This document shows, piece by piece, positions 12,901 through 25,448 of a stretch of DNA of 64,000 nt (its first letter is position 1; each line of letters opens with the position of its first letter). The translations under genes were made by a program, and so were the position numbers. This stretch comes from Strigamia acuminata. Its lineage: Eukaryota > Arthropoda > Chilopoda > Geophilomorpha > Linotaeniidae. The stretch covers positions 15,960,427-16,024,426 of the forward strand of contig OX442315.1 of assembly GCA_949358305.1 (NCBI GenBank), written 5' to 3'. The notes beneath the pieces were generated by a model, which was not told where the DNA came from, did not search any database, and was given only the letters and a program-made list of their open reading frames with translations.

Positions 12901-14546
12901 CGGAAAATGAGAAAAGATTAAATACCCTCTTCTTTACTTATAGTTTTCTTCTGTTGTTGGACCATTCAAAATGTTTAAAAACTATCGTTGGACCATTCTA
13001 GCTATTTAAAAAACTATTGTTGGACCATTCTAGCTATTTAAAAAACTATTGTTTGACCTAGAATCATTTAAAAACTATTGTTGGATCATCCTAATGGTTT
13101 AAAAAAAACTATTTTTTGGCCTTGAATTGTTTTAAAAACTATTGTTGGGTCTAGAATTGATTAAAAAACTATTTTTGGGCCTAGAATTGTTTAGATTACT
13201 ATTGTTGGGCCTAGAATTGTTTAGATTACTATTGTTGGGCCTAGAATTGTTTAGATTACTATTGTTGGGCCTAGAATTGTTTAAAAAACTATTGTTGGAC
13301 CATTCTACGTGTTTAGAAACTATTGTTGGGCCTAGAATTGTTTAGAAAAAACTATTGTTGGGTCTAAAATTGTTTAAAAAACTATTGTTGGGTCTAGAAT
13401 TGTTTAAAAAACTATTGTTGGACGATTCTACGTGTTTAGAATACTATTGTTGGGTCTAGAATTGTTTAAAAAATTATTGTTGGGTCTAGAATTGTTTAAG
13501 AAAACTATTGTTGGGCCTAGAATTGTTTAAAAAACTATTGTTGGGCCTAGAATTGTTCACTGACTATTGTTGGAAATTGTCATTGTAGGGTACTAAAAAT
13601 AAAACTCATTCTTGAATTATTGTGTCTGAGAAAAGAGTGCTCTAGAAACATTTTGTCTTTTCTTTTAGTGCTCATTTTTCATTTTAAGATGGTTTCAAGT
13701 GTTTGTTTTTGGCAACATTTCAATTATTTTTTTCAAACAAAGTATCGCATTCAGCTCGCAACTTTTTTCCCCCAAAAAAAGTCAATCTTTTCTTCCCCCC
13801 TTTATGCGACATAATTTACCTAGACAAACCACCGCGCAGTCACTTTTTCAAACATAACTTGCCATTACCGCACAAACGAACAATCTTTAAAGCGTGTAAA
13901 ACTCAAACTAATTAAAAATTTACTACCCATCCGCAGTCGCACTAATTGAATTATACTGTCGCCGTCTATTGTTATCACGACGTATAATAACTGTCATTTT
14001 CCCAATATGAACGGGACACTCCACACGTTAAATTCTAATCACAAAATGACAAAAGCGTAATTTTTAATTGTAACAATTAGCAAACCCCATTAGCACGAAT
14101 CTATTCGCAATCTGTTTAAAAGCAGCCATTTTTCCCCATTTTAAACACCAATTTGAAAATAAAAAAGGCAAAATTTAAATAAATGAAAGCAAAAACAAAC
14201 CAGACTGGATTCATCCGGCGACGATAGACTGAGTAGAGTGACACTAACATTAACGACAGTCAATCCTTTGTACAGAAACAATGATTACGACGACGCGTTA
14301 TTTCTTCGATTTTCCAATTTTTACCACTAGGTTTGATCCTCTTGTCATATCTATTCCTATAAAGCAGCATGTCCAGTATGTTCTTATCAGGTGTCCCTAA
14401 AGGAAATCTGTTTGGGAAACAAAACAAATCAATTAACAAAGCAAACGTAAATTAATTACAACTTCTCACATGTGTTCATACGTGCTGCAAACATCGCGGC
14501 AAACGAAAACTACAAAAACGAGCCAGACGAGACATCCACTGGTCAT
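969..14546 (-). CDS. pHCl: pH-sensitive chloride channel-like Cys-loop receptor subunit
   Basis: Ligand-gated anion channel subunit of the plasma membrane. Coding exons (minus strand): 14546-14470, 14407-14325, 14265-14201, 12403-12183, 12100-12018, 11950-11819, 10861-10554, 8719-8642, 1211-969; phases close and give 429 aa. Seen: signal peptide (about 1-21); extracellular domain with HWRDGRL and WLPDTYF; Cys-loop Cys156-x13-Cys170; a second Cys pair 214/225, as in glycine, GluCl and pHCl receptors; TM1 about 241-260; TM2 starting P266-G-R-V with GVTTML; TM3 about 302-323 beginning in NVWDGVC; TM4 about 409-424, two residues from DVVSR. The TM2-TM3 sequence (SNLTAMNVWDGVCMCFIYASLLEF) resembles arthropod pHCl as I recall it. 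The stretch before TM2 has Pro-Gly where anion channels usually have Pro-Ala. The TM3-TM4 loop is short; a further exon could lie in the 7.4-kb last intron. The start is the first ATG after a good acceptor, followed by the signal peptide. Family is firm; the pHCl subgroup is probable. Confidence 0.9.
1261..1900. repeat. AT-rich minisatellite, about 36-bp unit
   Basis: Imperfect tandem copies containing ATCGATATTTTGAAG and TTTTCTATCAAAATTA lie in the last intron of the channel gene. The central units are nearly identical and those at both ends are diverged. Confidence 0.9.
2957..3092. mobile_element. 136-bp inverted-repeat element (family A, copy 1)
   Basis: The ends CAGTAGCTGCATTCAAAAAC and its near-complement enclose a perfect 26-bp inverted repeat (3013-3038 and 3043-3068) with a 4-bp spacer. 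The inner arms begin and end with the CRE-like palindrome TGACGTCA. Non-coding; probably a MITE. Confidence 0.7.
3807..3924. mobile_element. 118-bp inverted-repeat element (family A, copy 2)
   Basis: The left end CAGTAGCGGCATTCAAAAAG matches the inverted right end (CGGTAGTTGCATTC). Interior copies of ACACTTAAAA pair with TTTTTAAGTGT. These are the same kind of ends as the elements at 2957 and 37606. Confidence 0.65.
3918..4651. mobile_element. 734-bp element with about 44-bp terminal inverted repeats
   Basis: Left end 3918-3961 and right end 4609-4651 are inverted copies, beginning ACTAC(C/T)GTCTTCACCC. A perfect palindrome of the ACCATGGTGTTGTATTCG segment lies against the right end. No transposase is visible; a non-autonomous DNA element. 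Its left end overlaps the right end of the preceding small element. Confidence 0.7.
5171..5647. mobile_element. About 480-bp inverted-repeat element
   Basis: The ends 5171-5189 and 5629-5647 are inverted copies (AGGTGC(A/G)TTCAATTCTAAA). The interior is rich in GAAAAC/GTTTTC tracts, in opposite orientations on its two sides. The open frames across it are low-complexity and not taken as genes. Confidence 0.6.
7675..8175. mobile_element. 501-bp element with about 33-bp terminal inverted repeats
   Basis: The left end AATAGTGAGTTTGCGGGATG and its inverted copy at 8142-8175 (ending GCAAACTCTCTATT) flank AT-rich DNA. Further internal copies of CCCTTACACTATTTT and GTGCAGCCCGCAAA occur. Non-coding MITE-type element in an intron of the channel gene. 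Confidence 0.75.
9423..10440. mobile_element. 1-kb element with two nested sets of inverted repeats
   Basis: Outer ends TATACTCTGTTCCGATACAA (9423) and the inverted copy ending at 10440 match over about 28 bp with one mismatch. A second perfect pair, TTAAGCCTAGTACTCATA (9754-9771 and 10364-10381), lies inside. Two short minus-strand open frames (9812-10027, 10069-10266) lie within. They match no family I recognise. Confidence 0.7.
12950..13575. repeat. Minisatellite, about 30-bp unit
   Basis: Tandem copies around ACTATTGTTGGGCCTAGAAT lie in the 1.8-kb intron between channel exons 3 and 4. Some units carry GGACCATTCTA variants in place of GGGCCTAGAAT. Confidence 0.9.
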
Positions 14547-14558
14547 CTTCCTCAAAAC
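14547..14558 (-). other. 5' UTR part of the second exon of the channel gene
   Basis: A long T-run ending in TTTTAG at 14559-14580 (minus strand) is a strong splice acceptor 12 nt before the start codon at 14546. The leader is therefore spliced. Confidence 0.6.
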
Positions 14559-14580
14559 CTAAAAAAAAAATATATATAAA

Positions 14581-16261
14581 ATAAAAATAAATAAATAAAT
14601 AAATAAAAAATAAAAAAATTGACAAATTTTTATTTTACCTCCATGGGGCCAGGGTCACGCAGGGGATTTCATGGTGTGGCCTCGATCTCGCACCTTTGTA
14701 AATCGAGAATTGGAAGAAATGGATTGAAATGACACGAAATGACATGTTTGGTCAGTGGGGGGGTAAAAGGAAACAAGGGGGTGGTGGTAAGGTGACCCTT
14801 TGAGTTTATGTAACATGGTTTAGCATTAAAGTGTCGAATAAAAATCAGTGAGGAGTCGACCACGCCCTCTGGAGGGTCCCTTTTGGGTTTTGGGTGGATG
14901 ATATATGAGTGGAAATCAAAGCGATGCTGCAAGGTTCGGCTTTGCTGCAACGCAACGGGGTAAATTCTCAGGAGGAGCGCGGCATCGCCGATTAACGCTG
15001 TCGCCAGGGGAAGACGAGTGGAGAGTCAACTGTTACGCAATGACGTCAGTGGTAATTACGGAAGTAATTAGCAACGAGTGCAATTTGCATTTTTTTTTTT
15101 GCGGTTGTTGTTGATGGAAAAGGTGGACTTGTGATGCGCAATTTATTTTTTTTTTGTTTTTTTTTTTGTTTTTTTTTTTGAATTTGGGTCAAGTTGGAAA
15201 AAAAATATAAAAATCGAATTAGAAATAAAAAAAATATGGTGGAAAAAAATGGAGTTGGAGTCACATTTGGTGCAATATTTCAAAAATGCAAGTTGTCATG
15301 GAAACGGGGCTTAAAGGGAAGCGAACGGAACTCGAAAACGATCCATGCGGTTATTAAAAAATGAATAGAAATAAAGGGAAAACGAATTAAAATAATTTTT
15401 TTTTTTTTTTTAAAAATTAATTTTTTAAAAAAAAAAAATTTTTAAAATGCAAATAATTATAATTATCACTTTTAAATAATTTAATTTTTTTTTTATATGT
15501 TTTTTTTATTTTTATTTTTTTTTTCTGGGTTTCACAATAAAAACATAAATAGATTATTCGTTCTGGACCAACTCTCCACACTAAAAACACAATAAAACAA
15601 AGTGAAACACACTTTAATGCCTGGCCAGCATGCAAATTGAAGTCGCCATGCCAACAAGCAAATACCACTCGATTTAATTGCAATTTTGAGGCGACAAAAC
15701 GGCCTAAAACACTTACCCGCGCCTAAGAAAGTCGGGCGCCGTCACCTGTGTCGTCTAGAGACAAACAATGACGTCAAGGCGCTGTGTACGTTACTAAAAA
15801 TAGCCCGCATCTTGAAGAAACTGTTAAATTTAGCCCTTGTCCCGTCAGCCCGTCAACGCAATCATTTATTCATTCAATTTCCTCATCAAAACCAAAATAC
15901 AACAAAAGAAAAAAACAATGGCGCAAATGTGTTTCCGTACGTCCAAAGAACCCAAATAAATTCAAATTAAATATTTTAAAAAAAAAATTTAAAAAAACAA
16001 AAAAAAACACCGCCTTGCGATGCTTCACTGCAAACCTCCAAGATGTAAATAGACGCGAGCGAGCCGCTTTTAACTCTTTTATCACCGCAAATAATTCATT
16101 GCCTGCCATCTACATCTTTCCCCCTTCACATTTCATCACTTACACACACCCCCACCATTTTAAAACCCCATCCGTAGGTGGTCGAGTGCACCAAAGCCTC
16201 CCCGTTTAAATGACAATTGGGTTGACCAACGTGTAATTTTTTACCTAATGTTTACATGTGC
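14581..16261. other. Intron and leader region of the channel gene, no recognised gene
   Basis: AT-rich DNA with long A and T runs (15130-15540, 15980-16010). Open frames here are short and low-complexity. If the leader exon at 16262-16500 is real, this is its first intron. Confidence 0.4.
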
Positions 16262-16500
16262 CCTTACCTGCGAAAAGGGCACGACGATGAGGATCGGGGG
16301 GCGGCCAGGCCGCGGCCGGAGCCCACCATCCAGCGTGGGCATCGATGGGCGCTTCTCTCACTGCAGTAGTGCAGCGGGGCGCTACGCATGCGCCATCCCG
16401 ACGGCCGCTGTCGCCGCTCCCGTCTCCTAGCAACGTGGCCGCGGCGGAATGCGGCAGCCGAGGTGGCGTCTTTTCTAACCACCACGTGCCCACTTTCTTG
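16262..16500 (-). promoter_or_regulatory. Candidate first (non-coding) exon and promoter of the channel gene
   Basis: A CpG-rich block stands out in AT-rich surroundings. On the minus strand it ends in a consensus donor (CGCAG|GTAAGG, exon end 16268), which would splice to the acceptor at 14559. Joining the frame open through this block to the next exon would not be in frame with the signal peptide, so it would be a leader, not coding. This is inferred from splice signals and composition only. Confidence 0.4.
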
Positions 16501-19500
16501 CTATTTGTTTTTGTTGGTTTTTTTTCTGTTTCTTTTATTTATTTATAAAGTGGATATTGGTATATTTTGTTTTTGTTGTTTTTTTAAGTTTTTAAATTTT
16601 GTTTTGTCGATTTGTTTTCTTTATTGTTTTTTTGTGTCTTCTTGACGTTCTCATTGCGAGAATGGGGAGGAGAGTCGGGATTGCTGATTGATCGCGGTTC
16701 GTGGTTCCGATCGATCCTCGTGACCTCCAAGGAAATGTTTCCCGGTGGAGAATGTGCCGTTTGGTGTCTTCTTGAGGTGGTTTTTTTTTTTTTTTTGTTT
16801 TTTTTTTTGTTTTTTTTTTTGTGGTCCCGGTAACCTAATTCCAAAATAAGAGTCGTTTGTCGTTTATTTTGTGGAAATAGGTGTAATGGAGTTGGTATTT
16901 ATAGAAATAGGGCACATTTGGTTGGTTTTTTTTGGAATGTTTTTACGGGGACGTAAATAAATAACAAGGGGCGCGTTGTTTGTGTTTTATTTTGCAGTTT
17001 GGTTTTGGTTGGTTTGTCGAGCTTCGTTGCGTAGCAGGAAGAGAGAAGGGAGAATGGATTTTTTGGAACGGTGGCGCCATCGTTTGGTGGAATTGTTAAT
17101 TTTGTTTGGTTATTTTTAGGGTTTGGCGCGAACTGCTGGTTTGTTGTGACATCTAGTGGCGGTTTTTACTAAGTTTTTTTTTTTAGAATATTTTTAGAAA
17201 TTTTTTTTCTGTGGGATATTGGAAAAGATTTGTTTTGGTTTGGACCGTTTGTCAATAGATAAGGAATTTGTAAATGTTGTTTTTCTTTGGGGTTTGCAAT
17301 CGTTTGCAACAGATGGCGCTGGTGTGTGGTGCGTGACAAAAATCTCGGTTTCAAGCCATAAAATAAGTTTAAGGGTTTGATTAAGTCTACTCGGTTCGTT
17401 TAGCACTTTGTAGTAATCCTGTTTTGGTTGGTGCGGGAGCACAAATTGTTGTTCTGTAACTGTAACAGGAAATCTTGAAGATAGATAAGCTCTAATTAAC
17501 TGACCACGTGATCTTTAATGTAAAATTAGAATAGCCATTGATGACAAAAGTTGGGGTCATGATTACTAGAGTTAAAGGCATTGCTGTATTGTGACGATCA
17601 TATCTCACGATTGGTGAATCATTTGTGTTCTGTGTTTCTCTTTCTGCAATGAAGTCGGAATATGTCGCTTAAATGGAAACTCTTTTAGATTCTGTATAGT
17701 TTGTTTGTATGCTCAATGAAGTGAATATAGTTGAAAGTCGTAATGATGGTCAACAGTAGATGTAACAGCCAAAATTGTGACTAATTCACAAAAATGCTCA
17801 TAACTTAAGAACTAATTGTTGGATTGTTGTGAAATTTGTTGTGGAACTTTCTTTTAACCTTATTTATGTATGTGTAAAATATAAAAATTCTGGGTCTGAT
17901 GAAAATTAAATTATTAAAAAAAAGTGACTGTCCTTATAATTTTGTAACAGACTGTACCACTTCGTCAATAAGTGGATAACACTTCAATGTTTCGTTTCAT
18001 TATATTTGTGAACAAATTCAAAACAAATATACAGGGTGTTTCTTTTAAGATGTTACAGTCAATTTCCAGAATAAGTATATGGTTTTTCAAAAGTAGGGAT
18101 GACGAATCCAATAGTGTAATCAAATTTTATGCCAGACATGCAACAATGCACTTTTCATTTGCTAATAACTCGTTAACTGCTCGAGATAAAGCAAAATTTC
18201 CGATTACAAAGTTGTAGAGCACCATCAAATTAGTACTATCCAACTTACTTTAAGTTAACTGTTTTTTTTTAAAAAAAAAAAAAAAAGAAAACAAATCAGC
18301 AAATTGAAATTTTTTATTCTTATGAAAATAAAATAATTTAGACAGTGGTTTTTCTTGTTTACTTGCATAATAATGCAAATTTGAATACATTAATTGAAGA
18401 AATTCAGTACTTTGCAGTAGAAATTTAATTTTTGCCACAATGGCTGGCTTTATTTCAGCTGATTTGTTTTCATTTTAAAACGAAAACATCGCCAAACTGC
18501 AATATCGCATTTGCATTTGCTTCAAAGAGCAATCACACAGGCTTAGATTTTAGCTTGCCTATATGTGGAAAGTGTTACTTTGGCAGTGGCGCACCATCCA
18601 GTTAAAAGTCTTTAAAGAATAAATTGTATTCATAATTTATAATTCCCTGCGACCGTTAATTGGATCATTTTTACAAGCTTTAGTAGTAATTTAATTTGGC
18701 AAATTTCTATTGACTTACCGTAATCTTATTTGAAAAAATAAACAAAATGTATAAATAGAAATGCTGGCGTCTTCTAAGCCGGACACTAGATGGAGTTGCC
18801 GCATCATTGCGTTAGGAGAATCGAAATAAGATAGACTCAGGAGTTACGACTTCGATTTTCTTTTTATTACATTTCAGTACACACGATTTTCTTCTCAAGA
18901 ACTATCACCACAGCAGATTTTTCTTTCTTTCCTTCTCTTATTATACTTTTCTTTATTTCAATGTTTTTTCTATACCATAAATTTAATAAAACATAAGATA
19001 ATACACGGAAATGAATCCAAGCGTTGTTTGCATATGGAAATGTCGTATATTCATGTCGGAGTCGACAGATGCTGCGCTTTAGTGGGAATTGCAATTAATT
19101 TGCAAGTGGCCATTACGGAAGCTTAGATCAGCTGGTTGATGTGTAAATACCTCATTGAAATTCACAAGTAAACGGCTAATGGACGACATACATACGAAAT
19201 TAATCCAATTAAAAGACGGATTGAGGCTTTATATATAGAGGAGAAATAAAAAGAAATGAGAAGAAAAATAAAGGGAAAAAAAGAGGTGATGAAGGAAAAA
19301 ACGATGGAGGAAGACGCGAGGGGGCGCGACACAAAGAGCAGGTGAAAAGAGGACGGGATTTGAACAGATCTGAAATGATAATGTAATTAGATGACAAGTT
19401 GATCTATCAAACGCGGCGATGAACTAACAAAATGAAATGGAAATGAGATGAAAAACCCCGGGGAACATCACATACTCGTGTTTGACAGAGAAACGGACGC

Positions 19501-19749
19501 CAACTTGAACCTGCCACACAACCCCAGGGACGCTAAAGGAAGGAAAAACTTGCGAAAAATGTGGATAAATAATAAAAAAAATTATATCTTGAGAAAAATT
19601 TAATAAATAAATAAATAGTAATTCGAATTTTAGGCCTAATTGTGAGTTGAAAACAAAAAAGAAAAATAAAGAAGTGAGAAATTTTAAAAAATTTGTTTAT
19701 TTATTTTAAGATTATAATTTATATTCGTTGTTTTAATTTATTTTTAATT

Positions 19750-19970
19750 TAAGTGCGGGATTGGTGTAATGGCGACCCTAGGTTTCGCATTCATCGCAAA
19801 GCGAAATAAAATGACTTGATAAAAAAAATAAAAAATAAATAATCGATTAGATTTTACAAAATTTATTTTAAATTAGCAATTTATAAATAGCAAACATTTC
19901 GTTATTTTTAATTTAAGTGCGGAATTGGTACAATGGCGGCCTTGGGTTTCGCACTCAGTGCAAAGCGAAA
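19750..19970. repeat. Diverged tandem duplication, about 160-bp spacing
   Basis: Two copies of a segment of about 55 bp (19750-19807 and 19912-19968) share AATTTAAGTGCGG, ATTGGT, AATGGCG, TTTCGCA and CAAAGCGAAA. The GGATTGGTGTAATGGC part resembles a Pol III A-box, but no matching B-box was found. Confidence 0.6.
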
Positions 19971-22789
19971 ATAAGAAAAACACGTCTAATTAGCTGCTAG
20001 ATCAAACAAAATGACGTGTCGTGTGCTTAATTAGCATCATCGTTGCTCGACGTGACAATCCTTCCTCCTTAATTACTCTCCGTAACCAACACACGCAGCA
20101 AATTGCATTAAACCAGCGAAAGAAACAAAGAAAAGTGCTCATCACGTGCCCACAATTCCTTCTTTTTTCTTTTTTTCTATTTTTTTCTGTCAGCGCCATT
20201 CAACACCAGATGGCGTTTTGCTACCGGCAAAGTGAATTTGATGGACAGGGCAAGTGTAACCGCGTCCGTGATTCGTTTATCACCAGGTACTAATGATTGT
20301 TCATCTGATCCTGGCGTTGCACGCGTCTCCGAGCAGCGCATGCGCTCAGGGAAAGACTCACTCGTCCGCGTAATTGCGCCCGAGGAGATGACGTCAGACA
20401 GAGCGCCGGGAATCCGATAACGCTCATCTCGTGCGTTGCCAAATTTTATTACCTGAGAAAGACAGCGCGCGTTGCGTTCCCCCTCGCGGCCCCCGCGCGG
20501 ACCGAGCAGGAAGGGGAAGCCGACAAATGAGATTTCGGTGCGGGTAGCTAAAACGGGGGTGGAGTCGAGGGCGGTGACCAGTGGATTCGAGTTGGGTTAA
20601 ACGTGAACTCGTAACGTGCTAACGTTCGTCATTTCATTTGTCGCTCGTTGCATTTAATTAGGTGTTGGTTGTCGCGCTTCTTTTTTTCGCGGCGCCACCG
20701 TCGCCAAACCGAATTAGGCGGATGTCAAGAGGCGCAATCATGCTGTTGGCTCGGGTGTTTGCCACACAATCGCTCGTGTCGAGGCAATTACAAAATTGCA
20801 TTAAAGCAGGGTGGGAGGGAGAGTACGGGTAGGCTGTACTGTAACTGTATGTGTATGTGTACGTGTGGGTGAAATGAGAGACGCCGAGTGGAAGGGAAAA
20901 CTCCTTAATCGAGCTAGCGTTGTCGGATTGTGCCGGGTATAATTTGTCGCCATAAACCACGATGAGCGCATTTAAAATCAATCTAATCAGGCTTTGGGAG
21001 AATTTCGAAGCGGACTCACTCGAAGATGGTCGGCGGCGGGGGGGATTTGAATGGAGAAAATGGAGAAAATGGAGAAAATGGAGAAAATGGGAAATTGGCG
21101 TCAATAGAATTGTTTTTCATTTTTTTTTTTTTTTATTTTTTTTTTTTACAATTCTGTTTTTATTTATAATTCCGGGACTAATTTGGTGTTTTTATTGTCA
21201 CTTCCGGCACCGAGTTGGTGGGTTTTGTCACATCGGGAGATGTTTTGATGGTTTTTATCACTTCCGGAACTGTGTCGGTGTTTTTCGGAACTGATTTGTT
21301 GGTTTTTGTCACTTTCGGAACAGTTTAGGTGTTTATTTTGTCACTTTCGGAACAGTTTAGGTGTTTATTTTGTCACTTCCGGAACTATTTTGGCGTGACC
21401 GTTTTCACACACCTTCAAAACTATATCGCACAATCGCATTAAAAATGTTTAATCAATTAATTGAATTTATTTTATTTTGTTTATTCAACACCTCAAAAAA
21501 TCAAATTCAAAACTCAAACCCTACATACTTCGAAGAATTAGAATTAGAATTAGAATTCAATAGTTTTTCTCAAAGAGAAAAGGCAGCAACTCCAACTTCC
21601 CTCCCTTGATTGACAATTCCCGTCTTGCCTCTCTTTCCCTTCCTTTGACTATGTACATTATTCAGATAACTTGTACACGTCTCACTTCACTTCACTCCGC
21701 CGAGATTACATTGCAAAACAGTATACAATGGGAGTTCCTCGCGCGCCAGAAACGTTGTGCGCAAGTGCAGAGAACCAATTGGGCATCGGGCAAAACTAGG
21801 GATATGTAAAAACGTCGGACGATTCACGATTCACGATTCTAACTCGTCGTGAACGAGATGAGGCGTGCATCTTATCACGCGCTCGCTATTAAATAAGGAA
21901 GACTATTGGATAATAAATGGCCTTAATCCGGTGTGTGGAGAGCAAGGCAAACGAGCGACGCGCGGGCTCCTTATTGGATTTGCAGTCGACGAGGCGCTGA
22001 TTATGCACACGGCGTCGCTCTCTGGCGAACGGGAATGCCGGCCGCGTCCAATCCGATTAGGCGCCAAATAGCCATATCAATAAAGCGATAAGCTACAATC
22101 TTGCGGTAATTCGGCCCCCAGCCACTTTGGTATTCGTTCGAAGGGAAGGAAAACCATCTTGGGAGATGGCGGGAGACGAGAGATGAAGCTGCAGCAAGCT
22201 GGAGCAAGCTGGTGCAGGCTGCAGCTAGCTCGAGCTGGCTGGGCGTGCGTAAACTGATTAGGGACACTCAAACAAGAATTTTCAATATCGATTTCGAGGA
22301 TAATCAAAGTAACATCGACGATTGAGTAGAAATTTTTTTTTCTTTTTTTTTTTTGTTCGTTTGGAGCGCCTTTAGGTTTTGGGGAAAATCGACTGTTTTT
22401 CTAATTCAAACATGTTTGAATTTCTCCGGTTGAGAAGAAGGAGGAGAAGAAGAAATTGGAAATTTAAATTTGGTTTTGTAAAATTGAATACATGAATATA
22501 TATTGCATGGTTTTGTAATTTATTTCTCGTGTAAGACATGTTATTTCGACATTAAATGAGTAATTTGTATTGACACGCCTAAATAATGCCGGGTTTAATT
22601 GGAAGTTTGAGTTAAAGTCAGTTGTTTCTTTTTGGTTTTTTTTTTTTTTTTGTTTCTGAATGATTTTAATTGAAATCGGTTTTTTAGTGTAATTTTTTTT
22701 TTCAATCTATAATTAGTTGTTTAATTGAAATTTTGACTTCAAATAAATATATTTTTTAATTTTTTTAATTTATAAAATGTTCTAATTGA

Positions 22790-23035
22790 AATTTTGACTT
22801 AAAGTCAGTTTTTTAATAGAAATTTCGACTATAAAGTAAGTTTTTTAATGGAAATTTTTACTATAAAGTCAGTTTTTTAATGGAAATTTTCACATAAAAT
22901 CAGTTTTTTAATGGAAATTTTCACATAAAATCAGTTTTTTAATGGAAATTTTCACATAAAATCAGTTTTTTAATGGAAATTTTGACCTAAAATCAGTTTT
23001 TTAATTAAAATTTTGTTTTAAAATCAGTTATTTAA
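22790..23035. repeat. Minisatellite, about 35-bp unit
   Basis: Tandem copies containing TTTTTTAATGGAAATTTTCA and CATAAAATCAG. The central copies are almost identical. Confidence 0.85.
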
Positions 23036-24659
23036 AAAAAAAATTTCCATCAATCTCTGAAATCTATTTTTCTCCGATTCCCAAACTACTTTAACCCAAA
23101 ACAACAAAAAAAAAAAAACATTTTCACCCCTCAAAAAATTCATTAATTACATCTCAAAAACCTCATTTCACCACTCCATCGCACTGTTTATTCAAACCCC
23201 CATAATTTAGTTATATCGTTGTTTAACTCGCACTTTAATCTGTCGCACAAAATCAAAATCAACTATAAAAACCAACTCGCTTATTATCAACCCAACACCT
23301 CATGACGCCAATTCCCACGCAATACTCACCAAACCACTCCAACAAAAATATCAAATACACAACAAACAAACCAACAACAAAAACCTCAAAAAAAAATCAA
23401 CCAACGAGCAAAAACAAATCTCAAGCACTCCGCAAACCGAGATAAAAGATAAAAACTCGTTTATTATTATTATCGCCTCAATAATGATCTCGAGAATGAA
23501 AAATTAAAACTCAACCCGAAACGTCTGGCGACAAAATCAGCGCTTAATTGGCGTTGCGTGTTTGCACGTCGGATAAAGCGGACACGCGCAGCTGAGGCCC
23601 GGCTGAGGCCCGTCAAACATGGCCACACACGATTCACTCAAAACACCAGAAAACGCGGATGGAGTGAGTGCAGAGAGAGAGAGAGAGATGCAGGAAGTGG
23701 AGTGGGTCGGGAGGAGGGGCAACGAAAGAGAGTGGAGAATGTGGATGTGGATGTGTGTGGGGGGTTTTGGGGCGTGGGTGGCGCCGCCTAGCCGTCGTCT
23801 TCTTAGCAGCTCATGAATAAATGCATGATACGAGCGCCATGTTTTTTGATTCTCCGCTTTTAAGATGATGAGATTTGGCGTGTAAATGCCAGCCAAGCAC
23901 CATTGATTGCCTCTTCGTCATTCTGATGGCCGCTCCTAATGGCGTCTGATTGCCCGAACGCGGCGGCAAATGGCGCGCGCAACATGAGCCCATTTCTTGC
24001 GCGAGCGGCGCCCATTACTCCAACACGCATTGCATTTGAATTTCAACGCGTGCGAAGGATTACTTAGCAAATTAGAAAAGTTGGCACGCGATTAGACGCA
24101 GCGCGGCGACCATTAAACGCGGAGTGAACCGCGAGCGATTGAAAGCGACACCGACAGACGCCGGAGAAATTTTCCGAAATTTTCGGAAAATTTGGACGGT
24201 TTTTTTTTTTTTTTTGTTGATTTTCTTTGTTGATTTTTTTGTGTAGAGGAAATGAAGGAAAGATTGTGTTGGGGATTTGTTCGTGGGGTTAATGAGCATC
24301 GGGAATCAAGTGCCAATTGGATGTGGTTCGGATGAGTGAATCGAGTTTAAGGTTTAATTGAATCAAATAGTTTGGTTGCTTGCGTGATGCTCTTGCTGGG
24401 ATGTCTTCGTTGGTGTCGTTGATTAATCGTTAGTGATGATTGTGAAGGGTTTTTTCGGTTGTGTGCCGATTTTGTTGGGGTTGGTCGCTGTAGTTTGTGG
24501 TCGGACGAGGGAAATGAAATAAAAGATGTGGAATTTTAGCCGGATTTTCTTCTTTTTTTTTTTTTTTTGGTTTGACGTGTGTTGTGAGTGTTAGATTTAA
24601 TTTTTCTCGGCAATGCGTCGATGTTTGGACGATTTTGACGAAATAAAAGTGAGAAATTC

Positions 24660-25160
24660 TAAATGTTGATATCTTTCATTTGAAAACTGTTCAGTAAATG
24701 GCGAAATAATTTAATATTCCGACAAAACTGATCAGTAAATGTCGTAATCATTAAATATTTCTTCAAAACTGATCAGTAAATGTCGAAATCATTAAATATT
24801 TCTTCAAAACTGATTAGTAAACGTCAAAATTATTAAATATTTCGACAAAACTGAACGGTAAATGTCGAAATCATCAAATATTTCGACAAAATTATCAAAT
24901 ATTTCTACAAAATAATTCAGTAAACGTCGAAATCTTTTAATATTTCGACAAAATCGTTCAATAAATTTCGAAATCTTTTAATATTTCGACATAACCGTTC
25001 AATAAACTTCGAAATCATCAAAAATTTCGACAAAACCGTTCAATAAATTTCGAAATCATCAAATATTCCGACAAAACTGAACAGCAAAAGTCGAAATCAT
25101 CAAATATTTCTCCAAAATTATTCAGTAAATGTCAAAATCATTAAATATTCCGACAAAACC
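24660..25160. repeat. Minisatellite, about 45-50-bp unit
   Basis: Imperfect tandem copies of segments such as GTCGAAATCATTAAATATTT and CGACAAAACTGATCAG, downstream of the Mnx 3' end. Confidence 0.85.
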
Positions 25161-25442
25161 TAATGAAAATGATATGATGTATTGAACTTCTGCATAATAT
25201 TGTCATTGTTCTATTTTGTATTTGTGATGTAAATAGCGTCACAGCCAGCAAATACGGGCATTTGACAATTCAAATAAAACATTATTCTTTTGGGAATAAT
25301 TCTAAATTAAACGAAACGAACATTTTATTGAATTCGTACGAAAAGCGAATTAGTAAAGTGCAGAAGCCCGGATTTGCTAGTTGCGATCGTTTCCAACTTT
25401 TTCAGTGTAAAGGACAACAACGATTTTCGATCATAGAAGAAA

Positions 25443-25448
25443 TTTATT
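25443..25448 (-). terminator. Candidate poly(A) signal of Mnx
   Basis: AATAAA on the minus strand about 120 nt after the Mnx stop codon. Confidence 0.35.

Noticed and set aside
16245-16493. 82-codon minus-strand frame as an N-terminal extension of the channel
   Set aside because: Splicing from its donor to the next acceptor would not be in frame with the signal peptide, which has its own good start codon.
20658-21104. 148-codon minus-strand frame
   Set aside because: It contains HFLHFLHFLH from a GAAAATGGA tandem repeat, has no recognisable domain, and has no splice partners.
23558-23816. Overlapping frames with a (GA)n core
   Set aside because: Driven by a purine microsatellite; no domain and no splice structure.
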